A stretch of 44,274 nt of DNA from Clostridium sp. CF012 (GTDB lineage: Bacteria; Bacillota; Clostridia; Clostridiales; Clostridiaceae), in the NCBI RefSeq assembly GCF_018861755.1, contig NZ_JAHLEF010000042.1, forward strand, positions 1 through 44,274, written 5' to 3'. Positions within the stretch are counted from its first letter, which is position 1, and each line of letters opens with the position of its first letter. A program made the translations under genes and the position numbers. The notes below the pieces were generated by a model. It was not told the origin of the DNA. It saw only the letters and a program-made list of their open reading frames with translations, and made no database searches. Positions 15,696 to 24,749 of the stretch are shown in pieces.

Positions 15696-17045
15696 CTAAA
15701 GCCTTTTTTCTAGTTCTGCTTTAATTTCTTCATATCCTGATTTTCCAAGAAGAGCGAACATATTCTTCTTGTATGCTTCTACTCCTGGTTGATCAAAAGG
15801 ATTAACACCTGATAAATATCCGCTTATTGCACAAGCTTTTTCAAAGAAATATGCCATGTGTCCAAAATTGTATGCTGTGAGTGTTGGCACATTTAAAATA
15901 ATATTAGGTACATCTCCATCATTATGAGCAAGTACTGTACCTTGAAAAGCTTTTTTATTAACGAAATCCATAGTTTTGCCTGCTAAAAAGTTCAATCCAT
16001 CTAGATCTCCACTTTCCTCTTTTACTACAACTTCTATTCTTGGCTTTTCTACATTTATAACTGTTTCAAATATATTTCTTACACCTTCTTGAATATATTG
16101 TCCCATAGAGTGTAAATCTGTAGAGAAATTAACCGCTGCTGGGAATATTCCCTTTTGGTCTTTTCCTTCACTTTCTCCAAAAAGCTGTTTCCACCACTCT
16201 CCAAAATATTGAAGTGACGGTTCATAGTTAACTAAAATTTCTGTAACCTTGCCTTTTCTATATAATGCATTTCTAGCTGCTGCATACTTATAACAATCAT
16301 TATTATTCAAGTCTTCATTGCTATATGCATTTCTTGCATCTGCTGCACCCTTCATCATTTCATCAATATCTATGCCTGCTGCTGCTATTGGAAGTAATCC
16401 TACAGGAGTAAGCACCGTAAATCTTCCGCCTATATCATCTGGAATAACAAAAGTTTCGTAGCCTTCTGCATCTGCTAATTTTTTTAGAGCTCCTTTGGCC
16501 TTATCCGTAGTAGCAAAAATTCTTTCTTTTGCTCCTTCTTTTCCATATTTCTTTTCTAATAGCTCTTTGAAGATTCTAAAAGCAATAGCAGGTTCTGTAG
16601 TAGTTCCAGATTTTGATATTACATTTACTGAAATATCTTTTCCCTCTACAGCATCAAGCAAATCTGCCATATATGTTGAACTTATATTATTTCCAGCAAA
16701 AAATATTGCTGGAGATTTTCTTTTTTCGTTTGTTAGACTATTATAAAAGCTATGAGATAATGCTTCTATAGCAGCTCTTGCTCCTAGGTACGACCCACCT
16801 ATTCCAATTACTATTAAGACTTCAGAATTACTTCTTATTTTTTTTGCTGCCTTTTTAATTCTATCAAATTCCAATTTATCATAATTTACAGGAAGGTCAA
16901 TCCATCCTAAAAAATCATTTCCGGGCCCTGTTTTATCTGTAAGCATTTTGTGTGCTGTAGAAACCATTGGTTGAAAATAAGAAACTTCATGCTCACCTAA
17001 ATAGGGAACTGTTTTGCTTAAATCTAAAGATAAATTTTTTTCCAT
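15696..17045 (-). CDS. pgi: Glucose-6-phosphate isomerase
   Basis: Interconverts glucose-6-phosphate and fructose-6-phosphate in glycolysis. The protein is of the shorter (about 450-residue) firmicute type. Landmarks are [35 protein letters not shown] (the phosphate loop SKSGTT), [30 protein letters not shown] with its catalytic Glu, and [27 protein letters not shown] chose the ATG at 17045 with AAGGAGGAATATTA in front (449 residues); a longer in-frame start at 17078 lacks a site and reads through the ribosome binding site. It forms an operon with yaiI. Confidence 0.97.
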   Translation of the reverse strand: MEKNLSLDLSKTVPYLGEHEVSYFQPMVSTAHKMLTDKTGPGNDFLGWIDLPVNYDKLEFDRIKKAAKKIRSNSEVLIVIGIGGSYLGARAAIEALSHSFYNSLTNEKRKSPAIFFAGNNISSTYMADLLDAVEGKDISVNVISKSGTTTEPAIAFRIFKELLEKKYGKEGAKERIFATTDKAKGALKKLADAEGYETFVIPDDIGGRFTVLTPVGLLPIAAAGIDIDEMMKGAADARNAYSNEDLNNNDCYKYAAARNALYRKGKVTEILVNYEPSLQYFGEWWKQLFGESEGKDQKGIFPAAVNFSTDLHSMGQYIQEGVRNIFETVINVEKPRIEVVVKEESGDLDGLNFLAGKTMDFVNKKAFQGTVLAHNDGDVPNIILNVPTLTAYNFGHMAYFFEKACAISGYLSGVNPFDQPGVEAYKKNMFALLGKSGYEEIKAELEKRL

Positions 17046-17457
17046 TAATATTCCTCCTTGTTTGTCTCTTGAGAGCAAAACAATTATTAATTGTTCTGCT
17101 CTATATTTTAATTTGGCAGATAAAAGCTATAAACTTTAATCTGCTTATACGTTAGCTTATTAAAACACCATACATAATTTTAGTTTATTCACTTAAATAA
17201 ATCAAGTTTTTAAATATAATATTGTATTTATAGAATATTTTGTTATTACATTCTGTTAAACACTCTACAATTTAATATAAAATAAGGAACCATGAAATTG
17301 CAAGGTTCAACCCAGTTACTAGCTTTAGTATTTTCTGTGAATGTTTTATTTATTCTAATAATTTTTACAAATAGTAAATTAAAATTAATATAAGATGTAC
17401 TCCCATGCGTTCTGTTGCATATATTAAATTATATTACTATATGAGGTGTGATTTTTT
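17046..17457. other. Divergent promoter region pgi / spore hydrolase
   Basis: Between the divergent pgi and GH18 genes. Apart from the sporulation-type promoter listed at 17399-17426, I see no gene and no strong hairpin. A repeat of TTAATTGTT/AACAATTAA occurs near 17078-17094. Confidence 0.4.
17399..17426 (+). promoter_or_regulatory. Candidate sigma-K (or sigma-E) promoter
   Basis: CATATATTA at 17418-17426 fits the sigma-K -10 consensus CATAnnnTA, with AC at 17399-17400 (the short -35) 17 bases upstream. It lies 31 bases before the start of a spore-cortex type enzyme, which is expected to be made late in the mother cell. Confidence 0.35.
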
Positions 17458-18738
17458 TTGATTATTCATGTTGTTAAAAGTGGTGAAAGTTTATATGAGA
17501 TATCTAAATTATACGGAGTTTCATATGAAAAAATTATTGCTGATAATGAACTTACAAACCCAAATGACCTTGTAGTAGGTCAAACCATTGTAATCCTTCA
17601 AGCTGCGAGGTCACATAAAATACTTCCTGGTCAATCACTTTACATGATAGCTAAAATGTATGGTACAACTGTTTCAAATTTACTTGCTGCAAATCCTAAC
17701 CTTAATACCGCTACACCAATTTATCCTGGTGAAGTCATTATTATACCACCGTCACCCCAAAAATTAGGGTCTATTGAAGTTAATGGATATGCTCTTCCTA
17801 GTACTGATATGGATGTTCTTGCAAAGACTCTTCCAAATCTCACTTACCTCAGTATATTTAGTTATCAGATACTACCTAATGGGACTCTAAAAGACATAAA
17901 CGATGTTCCTTTAATACAAGCCGCTAGAAATGCTAAGGTAGCTCCTATGATGGTAATTACAAATTTAAAGGAGGGTGGGGGATTTGATAGTGACCTAGCC
18001 CATATTATACTAACGGATGAAAATATACAAAATACATTATTGGATAACATAATTAATACATTGAAAAATAAAAATTATTATGGTTTAGATATAGATATAG
18101 AGTATGTCTATCCTGAAGATAGAGAAAATTATAATAATTTTCTGCGTAAAACAGTAAGTAAACTAAAACCATTAGGCTATGTTGTTACTACAGCCCTCGC
18201 CCCTAAAAACTCTGGTGATCTAAAAGGATTGCTTTATGAAGCTCATGATTACCCCGTTCATGGTCTTCTAGCTAACCATGTTATACTCATGACTTATGAG
18301 TGGGGATACACTGCAGGGCCTGCAATGGCGGTAGCTCCAATTAATCAAGTTAAAAAAATCCTTGATTATGCTGTAACAGTGATACCAAGCAAGAAAATTT
18401 TTATGGGAATACCTAATTATGGCTATGATTGGACCTTACCTTTCGTAAAAGGCACTAAAGCAACTGCACTCGGTAATGTAGAAGCAGTAGATCTTGCAAG
18501 AAAAGTATTTGCATCTATTCAATATGACTATACTTCTCAATCGCCATTTTTTAACTATTACGATGCTAATGGAAAAAGACATGAAGTATGGTTCGAGGAT
18601 GCTAGGAGCATGAATGCAAAGCTTAGGACTGCTAGTGCATATAATTTAGGCGGAGTTAGTTATTGGACAATCGGAAAGTACTTCCCCCAAGCTTGGCTAG
18701 TTCAAAACTCACTATTTGATATAAAGAAATTACTTTAA
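17458..18738 (+). CDS. LysM-GH18 spore cortex hydrolase (YaaH/SleL-like)
   Basis: A predicted N-acetylglucosaminidase acting on spore cortex peptidoglycan during germination. Two LysM domains (residues 2-47 IHVVKSGESLYEI and 53-98 HKILPGQSLYMIAKMYGT) lead into a GH18 barrel with the catalytic DxDxE motif LDIDIEYV (Asp211, Asp213, Glu215), plus LMTYEWGY, NYGYDWTLPF and GVSYWTIGKYFPQ. No signal peptide is seen, as usual for mother-cell-made coat/cortex enzymes. The start TTG at 17458 follows GAGGTG with spacing of about 9 and gives 426 residues, as in SleL. It has a candidate sigma-K promoter and its own terminator. Confidence 0.88.
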   Translation: MIIHVVKSGESLYEISKLYGVSYEKIIADNELTNPNDLVVGQTIVILQAARSHKILPGQSLYMIAKMYGTTVSNLLAANPNLNTATPIYPGEVIIIPPSPQKLGSIEVNGYALPSTDMDVLAKTLPNLTYLSIFSYQILPNGTLKDINDVPLIQAARNAKVAPMMVITNLKEGGGFDSDLAHIILTDENIQNTLLDNIINTLKNKNYYGLDIDIEYVYPEDRENYNNFLRKTVSKLKPLGYVVTTALAPKNSGDLKGLLYEAHDYPVHGLLANHVILMTYEWGYTAGPAMAVAPINQVKKILDYAVTVIPSKKIFMGIPNYGYDWTLPFVKGTKATALGNVEAVDLARKVFASIQYDYTSQSPFFNYYDANGKRHEVWFEDARSMNAKLRTASAYNLGGVSYWTIGKYFPQAWLVQNSLFDIKKLL

Positions 18739-18789
18739 AATTTTTTCTTAGATTATGCTATAGCTAAAAGGATATATTGCTAAAAATAT

Positions 18790-18836
18790 TTTCACTCCGC
18801 CTAAGTAATCATAAAATTATTTAAGCGGAGTGAATG
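18790..18836. terminator. Bidirectional terminator between convergent genes
   Basis: TTCACTCCGC pairs with GCGGAGTGAA, extended by TAA/TTA. It is shared by the plus-strand GH18 gene and the minus-strand DUF1697 gene. T-rich runs lie on both sides. Confidence 0.75.
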
Positions 18837-18840
18837 CATT

Positions 18841-19401
18841 TTACTCAATATATCCTTTTGCTAGTTCATTTAACTTTTTCATTGTTTTAAAGTTCCGCAC
18901 AGTGCCAGGCACATCTAATTTCTTAAGGTTGCTTGCAAGCTTGGAATTTCTAATACTATTACGGAATAAAAGAAAGACCTCTCGCCCTTCAACTTGATAC
19001 TTATCACCTTCACTTGTGTAAGGGTTCAATCTTTGGATTTTTTCTTGGACTGGGACATGGGTTAACAGTGAGACATATAGGCTTTCTACTTTCGATGACG
19101 TTTCCGCCTCTGATACTTCCTTTTCAGAAAATGGGCAATTACAGTTAATCCATTCTATCTCTGCAGCCGTTCTTAGAATGACTGTCACCAAAAATCCAAA
19201 TACCGCCTCAATCTCTTGTTCAATTTTCTTACACAGAGTTTCTTCAGTTTCATTTGATTTGAATAAAACATTACCGCTTTGAATATATGTTTGCACCGAA
19301 CTAAGTCCAATGGTTTCAAATGTATTTTTCAAATCCGCCATCTTAATAATATTCTTTCCACCTACATTAATACCTCGTAATAGCGCTATATAAATAGTCA
19401 T
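18841..19401 (-). CDS. DUF1697 family protein
   Basis: A 186-residue protein of the DUF1697 family, common in firmicutes and of unknown function. The start motif MTIYIALLRGINVGGKNIIKM is very characteristic, followed by IGLSSVQTYIQSGNVLF and the C-terminal RNSKLASNLKKL...GTVRNFKTMKKLNELA, the family's end pattern (R-N-x-x-T-x-x-K-L). I took the ATG at 19401 with GAGGGTGCGATT before it; an upstream in-frame start at 19422 contains the ribosome binding site. Monocistronic, convergent with the spore hydrolase. Confidence 0.88.
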   Translation of the reverse strand: MTIYIALLRGINVGGKNIIKMADLKNTFETIGLSSVQTYIQSGNVLFKSNETEETLCKKIEQEIEAVFGFLVTVILRTAAEIEWINCNCPFSEKEVSEAETSSKVESLYVSLLTHVPVQEKIQRLNPYTSEGDKYQVEGREVFLLFRNSIRNSKLASNLKKLDVPGTVRNFKTMKKLNELAKGYIE

Positions 19402-19475
19402 AATCGCACCCTCTTCTCTCAAATGTTTATTAATACAATTATATAATACACTTGCAAGTTTACCCCTACTTAATC

Positions 19476-20000
19476 TTAAAATATATTATTTATTATATCT
19501 AATAAGCTTACTTTCCTGGTTACAATAAAGTTAAACTTCCATATAGCTGTATTCCCTTTATACATACCTTTATTTTCAGCAACCGTAACATCAATAGGGT
19601 ATGTATTATTTTCGACTAGTTTTAAATCCACAATTTTTACATTTATACTTCCAGCCCCTGTGTCGGGTATGAAGTCATTTTCTTTTGCGCTTGCACTAAA
19701 ACTAATCGTCTCCTTAGTAGTAGCTGTTATTTTTAGTTTTCTACCTTCTTTAATCTTTTTACCATTGATCTTCACTTCAAAACTCCACTTGTTGCCTACA
19801 CTATTGTTTTGTATTAAATTTGCACTATAAAATTGAACCGTAAATTTCATATTACCATCTTTAGGTATAGTACTAAATGCTTTGCTTTTTCCGTAAAAAT
19901 ATAGAAATCTTATAAATACTATTAATATTATCAACAGAGTGACTATTATAATTCTATTTCTTATAGTGATTCCTGATGAAACAAAACCTTTCCCTCTCAT
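19476..20000 (-). CDS. Membrane-anchored protein of unknown function
   Basis: A 174-residue protein with one N-terminal span (IIIVTLLIILIVFIRFLYFYG, about 18-38) preceded by basic residues, and an extracellular part of about 135 residues. The latter is beta-rich and begins IPKDGNMKFTVQFYSANLI, then WSFEVKINGKKIKEG and ISFSASAKENDFIPDTG, resembling an immunoglobulin-like or calcium-chaperone-type sandwich (repeated V/I-x-V strands, no cysteine). No family recognised. It lies 113 bases after the ABC permease on the same strand and may belong to that transport unit, but has its own upstream gap. Confidence 0.7.
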   Translation of the reverse strand: MRGKGFVSSGITIRNRIIIVTLLIILIVFIRFLYFYGKSKAFSTIPKDGNMKFTVQFYSANLIQNNSVGNKWSFEVKINGKKIKEGRKLKITATTKETISFSASAKENDFIPDTGAGSINVKIVDLKLVENNTYPIDVTVAENKGMYKGNTAIWKFNFIVTRKVSLLDIINNIF

Positions 20001-20113
20001 TATCTACTTAAATCTCCCTTACTTTTGGTATATATAACTTATATTCGTAAATTTAATTAATAATTCCTTATGGAGAAATAAAGTAAAGGTTGTTTTCACT
20101 TTCTTTGGAATCT

Positions 20114-21721
20114 CTATTTTAACTTGAAAGTTCTTGGAGCTACCCTATAGGTTAAAATCAATGCAATTATTATGTATACAATAGTTGTTATAATAATTCC
20201 TGCGGTAAAATAATAGGTGGTGGTTTTAATTTGAAGACATAAATAGCAAGCAATATACACCACCATGTTCACAAACTTAAATAAAGGGCTTTTCACGGTT
20301 AACTCTGCTGTATAAGGCTGCAGAACATAGTACATAAACAAATGATGTATAGAGAAGAAGCAGGCTAAGCAAATGACGCACAAAAATAATGGTATCATTC
20401 CAATAAGTTCTGAACTATAACCGCTAGCTAATATAATGCAAACTATAGCAACGCATAAAGTTAAAGCTGGTATCAAGTTAAGCATAACTACCCTCTTAAG
20501 TCTTGAAGTAAAGTTAGATAAAATCACACCGGCCTCTCGATAATATCCACATCTTAATAGACTTACATCACAATTGTAAAACATAGCCTTGCAAATTCTT
20601 TCCCCTGTTGACATGCTATACATTATAAATACCAACATGGGCATACTTTTTTTAATTGCGCTCACTAGTTCTCCCTTTTTACTTGGCATAAAAAACACCA
20701 AAAACATCCCAATTAAAAATACAATACCTATGAAAATAACCCTTCCCACTATAGGCTTTACCATTATTCTTCTAAACCGCAGAAAAAACAATGAGTTTAA
20801 ATATTCATAGCCCTGCTTGTTATTATATTTTTTTGTGTTTAAATCTTCCTTATTCATTTTCTTTTCATCTAATTTTACATTCCCAAAATTCATATCAGTT
20901 TTAAATGCATCTTTATTAAATAAATTATCCTTAGTTAATTGTATTTTTGCTATTGTGGCATATTTTTTAAATTTCCATAGGTATATAAATGCTGCTACTC
21001 CTAAACTTAATACAGTAATCACCACATAAGCATTAAATAATATTGGATTAAAATCAATAGTAAGTCCTAATAAAGGTAATCCATAGGCAAGGGCAAGTCC
21101 TAAAACAATTATCACTGTCATAAATAACCATTTTTGCATTAACACCACTTCTAGCTTATCATATATATAAAGCTGCACCCACTCTCCAATCAATATAAAA
21201 GCTATTAATTCCCCTACAATAACTATAGCTTTTAGGGGTGAAAATCCTATTATTGAGCCTATAATTATTACTGGGATTACAAAGTATATAAACCCTGTTA
21301 TATTTCTATATAATATCTCGCCAAGGTAATACTGCCTTGCATCAGCCTTCATTAGGGTTATCATATTAAAGGCTTTTTTGTTGGTTTTCTCAAAAATTAT
21401 ACTTTTAAGAAGTGGTGCTGAAACAAAGCTTAAAAAGAAAAATATATGCAGAAAAATAGGTTGCATCTTTGCTATGTCCTTAGTCATTAAATATGCAGGC
21501 AAAATAATCATTATTCCTAAATATGCAGCCTTGCCTATAAATCCAGCAAGTACACCCAAAATTTCACGTATAATTCCTATAACTATCTTAGCATGAGTTT
21601 TTTTATATATATTATCAGGAATCTTTTTTCCAAGAAGGGGTACCCTTTTAAGAAAATATATAAAGGTATTAGCTCGTTCTACAAAAGTGACTTTAAAACT
21701 ATTTATAAATGTATTAATCAT
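20114..21721 (-). CDS. ABC transporter permease, large integral membrane protein
   Basis: A 535-residue protein with roughly ten or more hydrophobic spans and a cytosolic loop near 265-315 (rich in K, N and D). It overlaps the preceding ATPase gene by 8 bases, which fixes it as the membrane partner. It lacks the FtsX/MacB extracellular domain and the BceB pattern, so it is not a classical Bce-type permease. It is closer in shape to the large ABC-2-like permeases of clostridial antibiotic or lipid exporters. Substrate unknown. Confidence 0.75.
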   Translation of the reverse strand: MINTFINSFKVTFVERANTFIYFLKRVPLLGKKIPDNIYKKTHAKIVIGIIREILGVLAGFIGKAAYLGIMIILPAYLMTKDIAKMQPIFLHIFFFLSFVSAPLLKSIIFEKTNKKAFNMITLMKADARQYYLGEILYRNITGFIYFVIPVIIIGSIIGFSPLKAIVIVGELIAFILIGEWVQLYIYDKLEVVLMQKWLFMTVIIVLGLALAYGLPLLGLTIDFNPILFNAYVVITVLSLGVAAFIYLWKFKKYATIAKIQLTKDNLFNKDAFKTDMNFGNVKLDEKKMNKEDLNTKKYNNKQGYEYLNSLFFLRFRRIMVKPIVGRVIFIGIVFLIGMFLVFFMPSKKGELVSAIKKSMPMLVFIMYSMSTGERICKAMFYNCDVSLLRCGYYREAGVILSNFTSRLKRVVMLNLIPALTLCVAIVCIILASGYSSELIGMIPLFLCVICLACFFSIHHLFMYYVLQPYTAELTVKSPLFKFVNMVVYIACYLCLQIKTTTYYFTAGIIITTIVYIIIALILTYRVAPRTFKLK

Positions 21722-22424
21722 TGCCGCCCTCCTTCAAAATCTCCATAATTCTCTCTTCAAATTCGGTACTCTTTAGAATCTCACTGTCCACTTCTTCTAA
21801 AATGCAATTATTTAAAACCAATATTTCATCACATAAATCTGTAGCCAGCTGAAGAATATGAGTGGAAAAAATAATAATGTGCTCACTTTTCATTTGTTTT
21901 AACAAATTCTTGATTTCCAGTGCCACCACCACATCGAAAGAAGTTAAGGGTTCATCTAGCAAAATCACAGGTGGTTTAGTAATTAAAAGGCAAACCATCT
22001 GCATTTTATTTTTCATTCCATGAGAATAACCCTTCATCAAACGATATCTGTCTTCATCCTTAATCTTTATAATATCAAAGTACTCATCTATGGTAAGTAA
22101 ATTTTCAATCTTATCTTTATTAATATCAATATAAAACTTTAAAAACTCATATCCCGTTAAAAACTCCGGTAGCACAGGTTCTGAAAAAACATATCCTACC
22201 TTTTTGTAATCTATCCCCTGAGTAACTTGTCCCTCTTCACTTATACTCACACTACCATTTTCGTATTTAAGTTCCCCACTAATGCAGTTAAAAAGGGTTG
22301 TCTTCCCTGCCCCATTTCTTCCTAAGAGTCCATAGATTTTCCCTTTTTCAAAGGTGTAAGATGCTTTTTTTAACACCTGTTTATCTCCATAACTCTTTTC
22401 TATATCTTTAATTACTAATTTCAT
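21714..22424 (-). CDS. ABC transporter ATP-binding protein
   Basis: A 236-residue single ATPase domain: Walker A GLLGRNGAGKTTLF (33-46), Q-loop region FSEPVLPEF, signature YSHGMKNKMQMV (a degenerate LSGGQ with S-H-G-M-K), Walker B VILLDEPLTSFD, H-loop IIIFSTH. The S-H-G-M-K form is frequent in ABC-2-type exporters. It overlaps the permease gene by 8 bases and follows the histidine kinase by 38 bases, so a sensor-regulator-transporter operon is likely. A half-transporter energising 20114-21721. Confidence 0.95.
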   Translation of the reverse strand: MKLVIKDIEKSYGDKQVLKKASYTFEKGKIYGLLGRNGAGKTTLFNCISGELKYENGSVSISEEGQVTQGIDYKKVGYVFSEPVLPEFLTGYEFLKFYIDINKDKIENLLTIDEYFDIIKIKDEDRYRLMKGYSHGMKNKMQMVCLLITKPPVILLDEPLTSFDVVVALEIKNLLKQMKSEHIIIFSTHILQLATDLCDEILVLNNCILEEVDSEILKSTEFEERIMEILKEGGND

Positions 22425-22462
22425 TTTATTCTGCCCCCTTAATTATTTACTATTTCACAGTT

Positions 22463-23908
22463 TTATTTTTGTGGAATCCAGCAAGCAAAAACTGTACTAT
22501 TACCCTCTGAAAATATCATTACTTCTCCTTCATGCCTCTCTATTACCAAATTAACAATGCTAAGACCCAGGCCCACACCAGTGCTTGCCTTTTTGCTTCT
22601 AGAGTCATCACACTGATAAAAAGGCAAAAACACTTTATCTTTATCCGCTTTTGAAATGCACACACCTTCATTTTTAATTAAAAGTATACAAGCTTCACTT
22701 TTACGGAGCCTCATCTCTTCAATATCCTTATGATTAAGCCATTGTGTAAGATTTTCATCCTCCATTGAAAGCGCACCCATATAAATATGTCCATTTTTAG
22801 GAGTGTATCTTAAAGCATTTGCCATTAAATTATCCACTACTCTTGTCATCTGGTTTACATCCACTTTATATTTACCCTGAATATTTATTTCTACCGTAAG
22901 TTTAATTTCATTTTTTTCGCAATCTTCCGCGTAGCCTGAAAAGAGCATTTCAAAAAGTTCATTTCCTTCAACTTGTACAAAATTCATTTTATAATCCGTG
23001 GTTAGTAGGTTGTACATCAAAAGATCATCTATCATTTTTTTCATATAATCACTTTTATTTAATATAACCGAAGCCTTATTTTTAATTTTCACCATATCTA
23101 AATCTTTTTCATTAATAATAGCCTCCGAATAAGCTCTTATAGCTGTCAACGGGGTTTTAAGATCATGGGATATTGAAGAAATCATATATTCTTTTTTTTC
23201 CTGTTCTGTTTCTATGGTTTTTCTTTTATCTTCTATGTCTTTTTTCATGCTGTTAAAATTAGTAATTATTTCGCCTATTTCATCTTTGTTTTTGTACTTA
23301 ACTGTATTTTCATTTCCCGTGGCAAAATTATTCATTCCTTCAACTAATAGTTTTATTGGTTTATTAAACTTTCTATTTAGAAGTAATATTACTACCGCAT
23401 AAATTATAATGAGTACAGCTATAAAACATATTATTGCAATTATGGTTTTATCGTTTACTTCATTAACAAAACTATTTCTTGCAATAGTTATTTTATAAAA
23501 TCCTATTAAAGTGCTATCCACAAAAACTGGTTTTTTTAAGGTATAAGCCTTATATCCAGTAACAACCTTGTACAAATCAGAATACAATTCTTGTTTCGAA
23601 CTATATAATATGCTACTTTCATTAGAATTATATATTTCTCCTCCCGCATCATTATATAATTCTATTAGTACTGAATTTTTATCTTTACCTGTTACAAATT
23701 CTTTATCTTTTATTAAGTTCAAATTGTATATTTCAGGATTTTGTATTTTATCCTCATAAACTTTAAATTTACTCATAATGAGTAAATAATCTTTTAAATC
23801 ATTATTTTCATTGTAATCTATGATGAATTGAAACAATAATGCAGCAGTAATTATTGGTGCTAACATTACAACTAAATGAGACAAACTAAGCCATTTTTTC
23901 AGTTTCAT
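22463..23908 (-). CDS. Sensor histidine kinase
   Basis: A 481-residue kinase of the EnvZ/PhoR class. Two membrane spans (about 9-31 and 154-177) enclose a long extracellular loop of about 120 residues that may be a PAS/dCACHE-type sensor. A HAMP linker (KFNKPIKLLVEGMNNF), a dimerisation helix with SISHDLKTPLTAIRAY (His248), N-box RVVDNLMANALRYTP and G-box STGVGLGLSIV follow. Between N- and G-boxes is a long insertion (about 375-410). It overlaps the regulator stop by 4 bases. The cues are unknown; the neighbours suggest an envelope or transport signal. Confidence 0.95.
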   Translation of the reverse strand: MKLKKWLSLSHLVVMLAPIITAALLFQFIIDYNENNDLKDYLLIMSKFKVYEDKIQNPEIYNLNLIKDKEFVTGKDKNSVLIELYNDAGGEIYNSNESSILYSSKQELYSDLYKVVTGYKAYTLKKPVFVDSTLIGFYKITIARNSFVNEVNDKTIIAIICFIAVLIIIYAVVILLLNRKFNKPIKLLVEGMNNFATGNENTVKYKNKDEIGEIITNFNSMKKDIEDKRKTIETEQEKKEYMISSISHDLKTPLTAIRAYSEAIINEKDLDMVKIKNKASVILNKSDYMKKMIDDLLMYNLLTTDYKMNFVQVEGNELFEMLFSGYAEDCEKNEIKLTVEINIQGKYKVDVNQMTRVVDNLMANALRYTPKNGHIYMGALSMEDENLTQWLNHKDIEEMRLRKSEACILLIKNEGVCISKADKDKVFLPFYQCDDSRSKKASTGVGLGLSIVNLVIERHEGEVMIFSEGNSTVFACWIPQK

Positions 23909-24612
23909 ATGTTCCGCTCTCCTATAAATTTATACCCAATCCCCCATACCGTCTGAATATATGTAGGGTTTTTTATATTATCTTTTATTTTTTCTCTAAG
24001 AGCTTTAATGTGCACAGTAACAGTATTATTGCCCTTTACGTCAATATTTTTCCATATATGCTTATAAAGGTCTCCTTTTGAAAATACTTTATTGGGGTTT
24101 TGAGCCATTAAAATCAAAATATCAAATTCTTTTGAAGTCAAGGATATTTCATAGTCTTCAAGCATTACTCTATTATCTTCTAGAATTATTGTTAACCCTT
24201 TATTAAATTCTAATTTTCTATCTATCGGAATAGTATTTTCTCTTTTTCTATTTCTTCTCAAATGAGCCTCGATTCTAGCAGATATCTCCATAAGGCTGAA
24301 GGGCTTTGTTATATAGTCATCCGCCCCTGATTTTAGTCCCTTTACCTTATCTAAATCTGTTTGTTTTGCACTAACAATTATTATGGGTACATCTTCATTT
24401 AACCATCTTATATTTTTACACAAGGTAAATCCATCCATTTCCGGAAGCATAACATCTACCATAACCAGCTGAAACTCATCTTTCTTAAAATCTTCTAAAC
24501 CTTCTTTACCTGTAGAAGACCATATTACTTTATAATTTTCTTTCACCAAATGCTCTTTAATTATGCTAGCAATGGCCTGGTCGTCCTCGACTATTAATAT
24601 TTTTTCTTTCAT
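23905..24612 (-). CDS. OmpR/PhoB-family response regulator
   Basis: A 235-residue regulator: receiver domain with phosphoacceptor Asp53 (MVDVMLPEMDG), conserved Lys in ADDYITKPFSL, and a C-terminal winged helix (EISLTSKEFDILILMAQNPNKVFSK... WKNIDVKGNNTVTVHIKALREKIK... VWGIGYKF). First gene of the operon, overlapped by the kinase start by 4 bases. Its likely targets are its own operon and the divergently spaced lipoprotein gene upstream. The gap 24613-24749 holds that gene's terminator. Confidence 0.96.
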   Translation of the reverse strand: MKEKILIVEDDQAIASIIKEHLVKENYKVIWSSTGKEGLEDFKKDEFQLVMVDVMLPEMDGFTLCKNIRWLNEDVPIIIVSAKQTDLDKVKGLKSGADDYITKPFSLMEISARIEAHLRRNRKRENTIPIDRKLEFNKGLTIILEDNRVMLEDYEISLTSKEFDILILMAQNPNKVFSKGDLYKHIWKNIDVKGNNTVTVHIKALREKIKDNIKNPTYIQTVWGIGYKFIGERNI

Positions 24613-24707
24613 AGGTTATTCCTCCATAAAATGCTTATATATACAATATTATACCATTTCATATCTGTTTAGAGGTGATAATTGCTTTTTACTAAAATTC
24701 ATTGTAA

Positions 24708-24748
24708 AAAAACATTATATGTACAAGTACTGCACATATAATGTTTTT
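24708..24748 (-). terminator. Terminator of the lipoprotein gene
   Basis: AACATTATATGT pairs with ACATATAATGTT in an inverted repeat extended by A5/T5. On the minus strand it is followed by a TTTTTTTAC run. It separates the lipoprotein gene from the regulator gene. Confidence 0.7.
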
Positions 24749-24749
24749 A

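Noticed and set aside
17865-18050. Minus-strand frame inside the GH18 gene
   Set aside because: A shadow of the GH18 coding sequence without a ribosome binding site.
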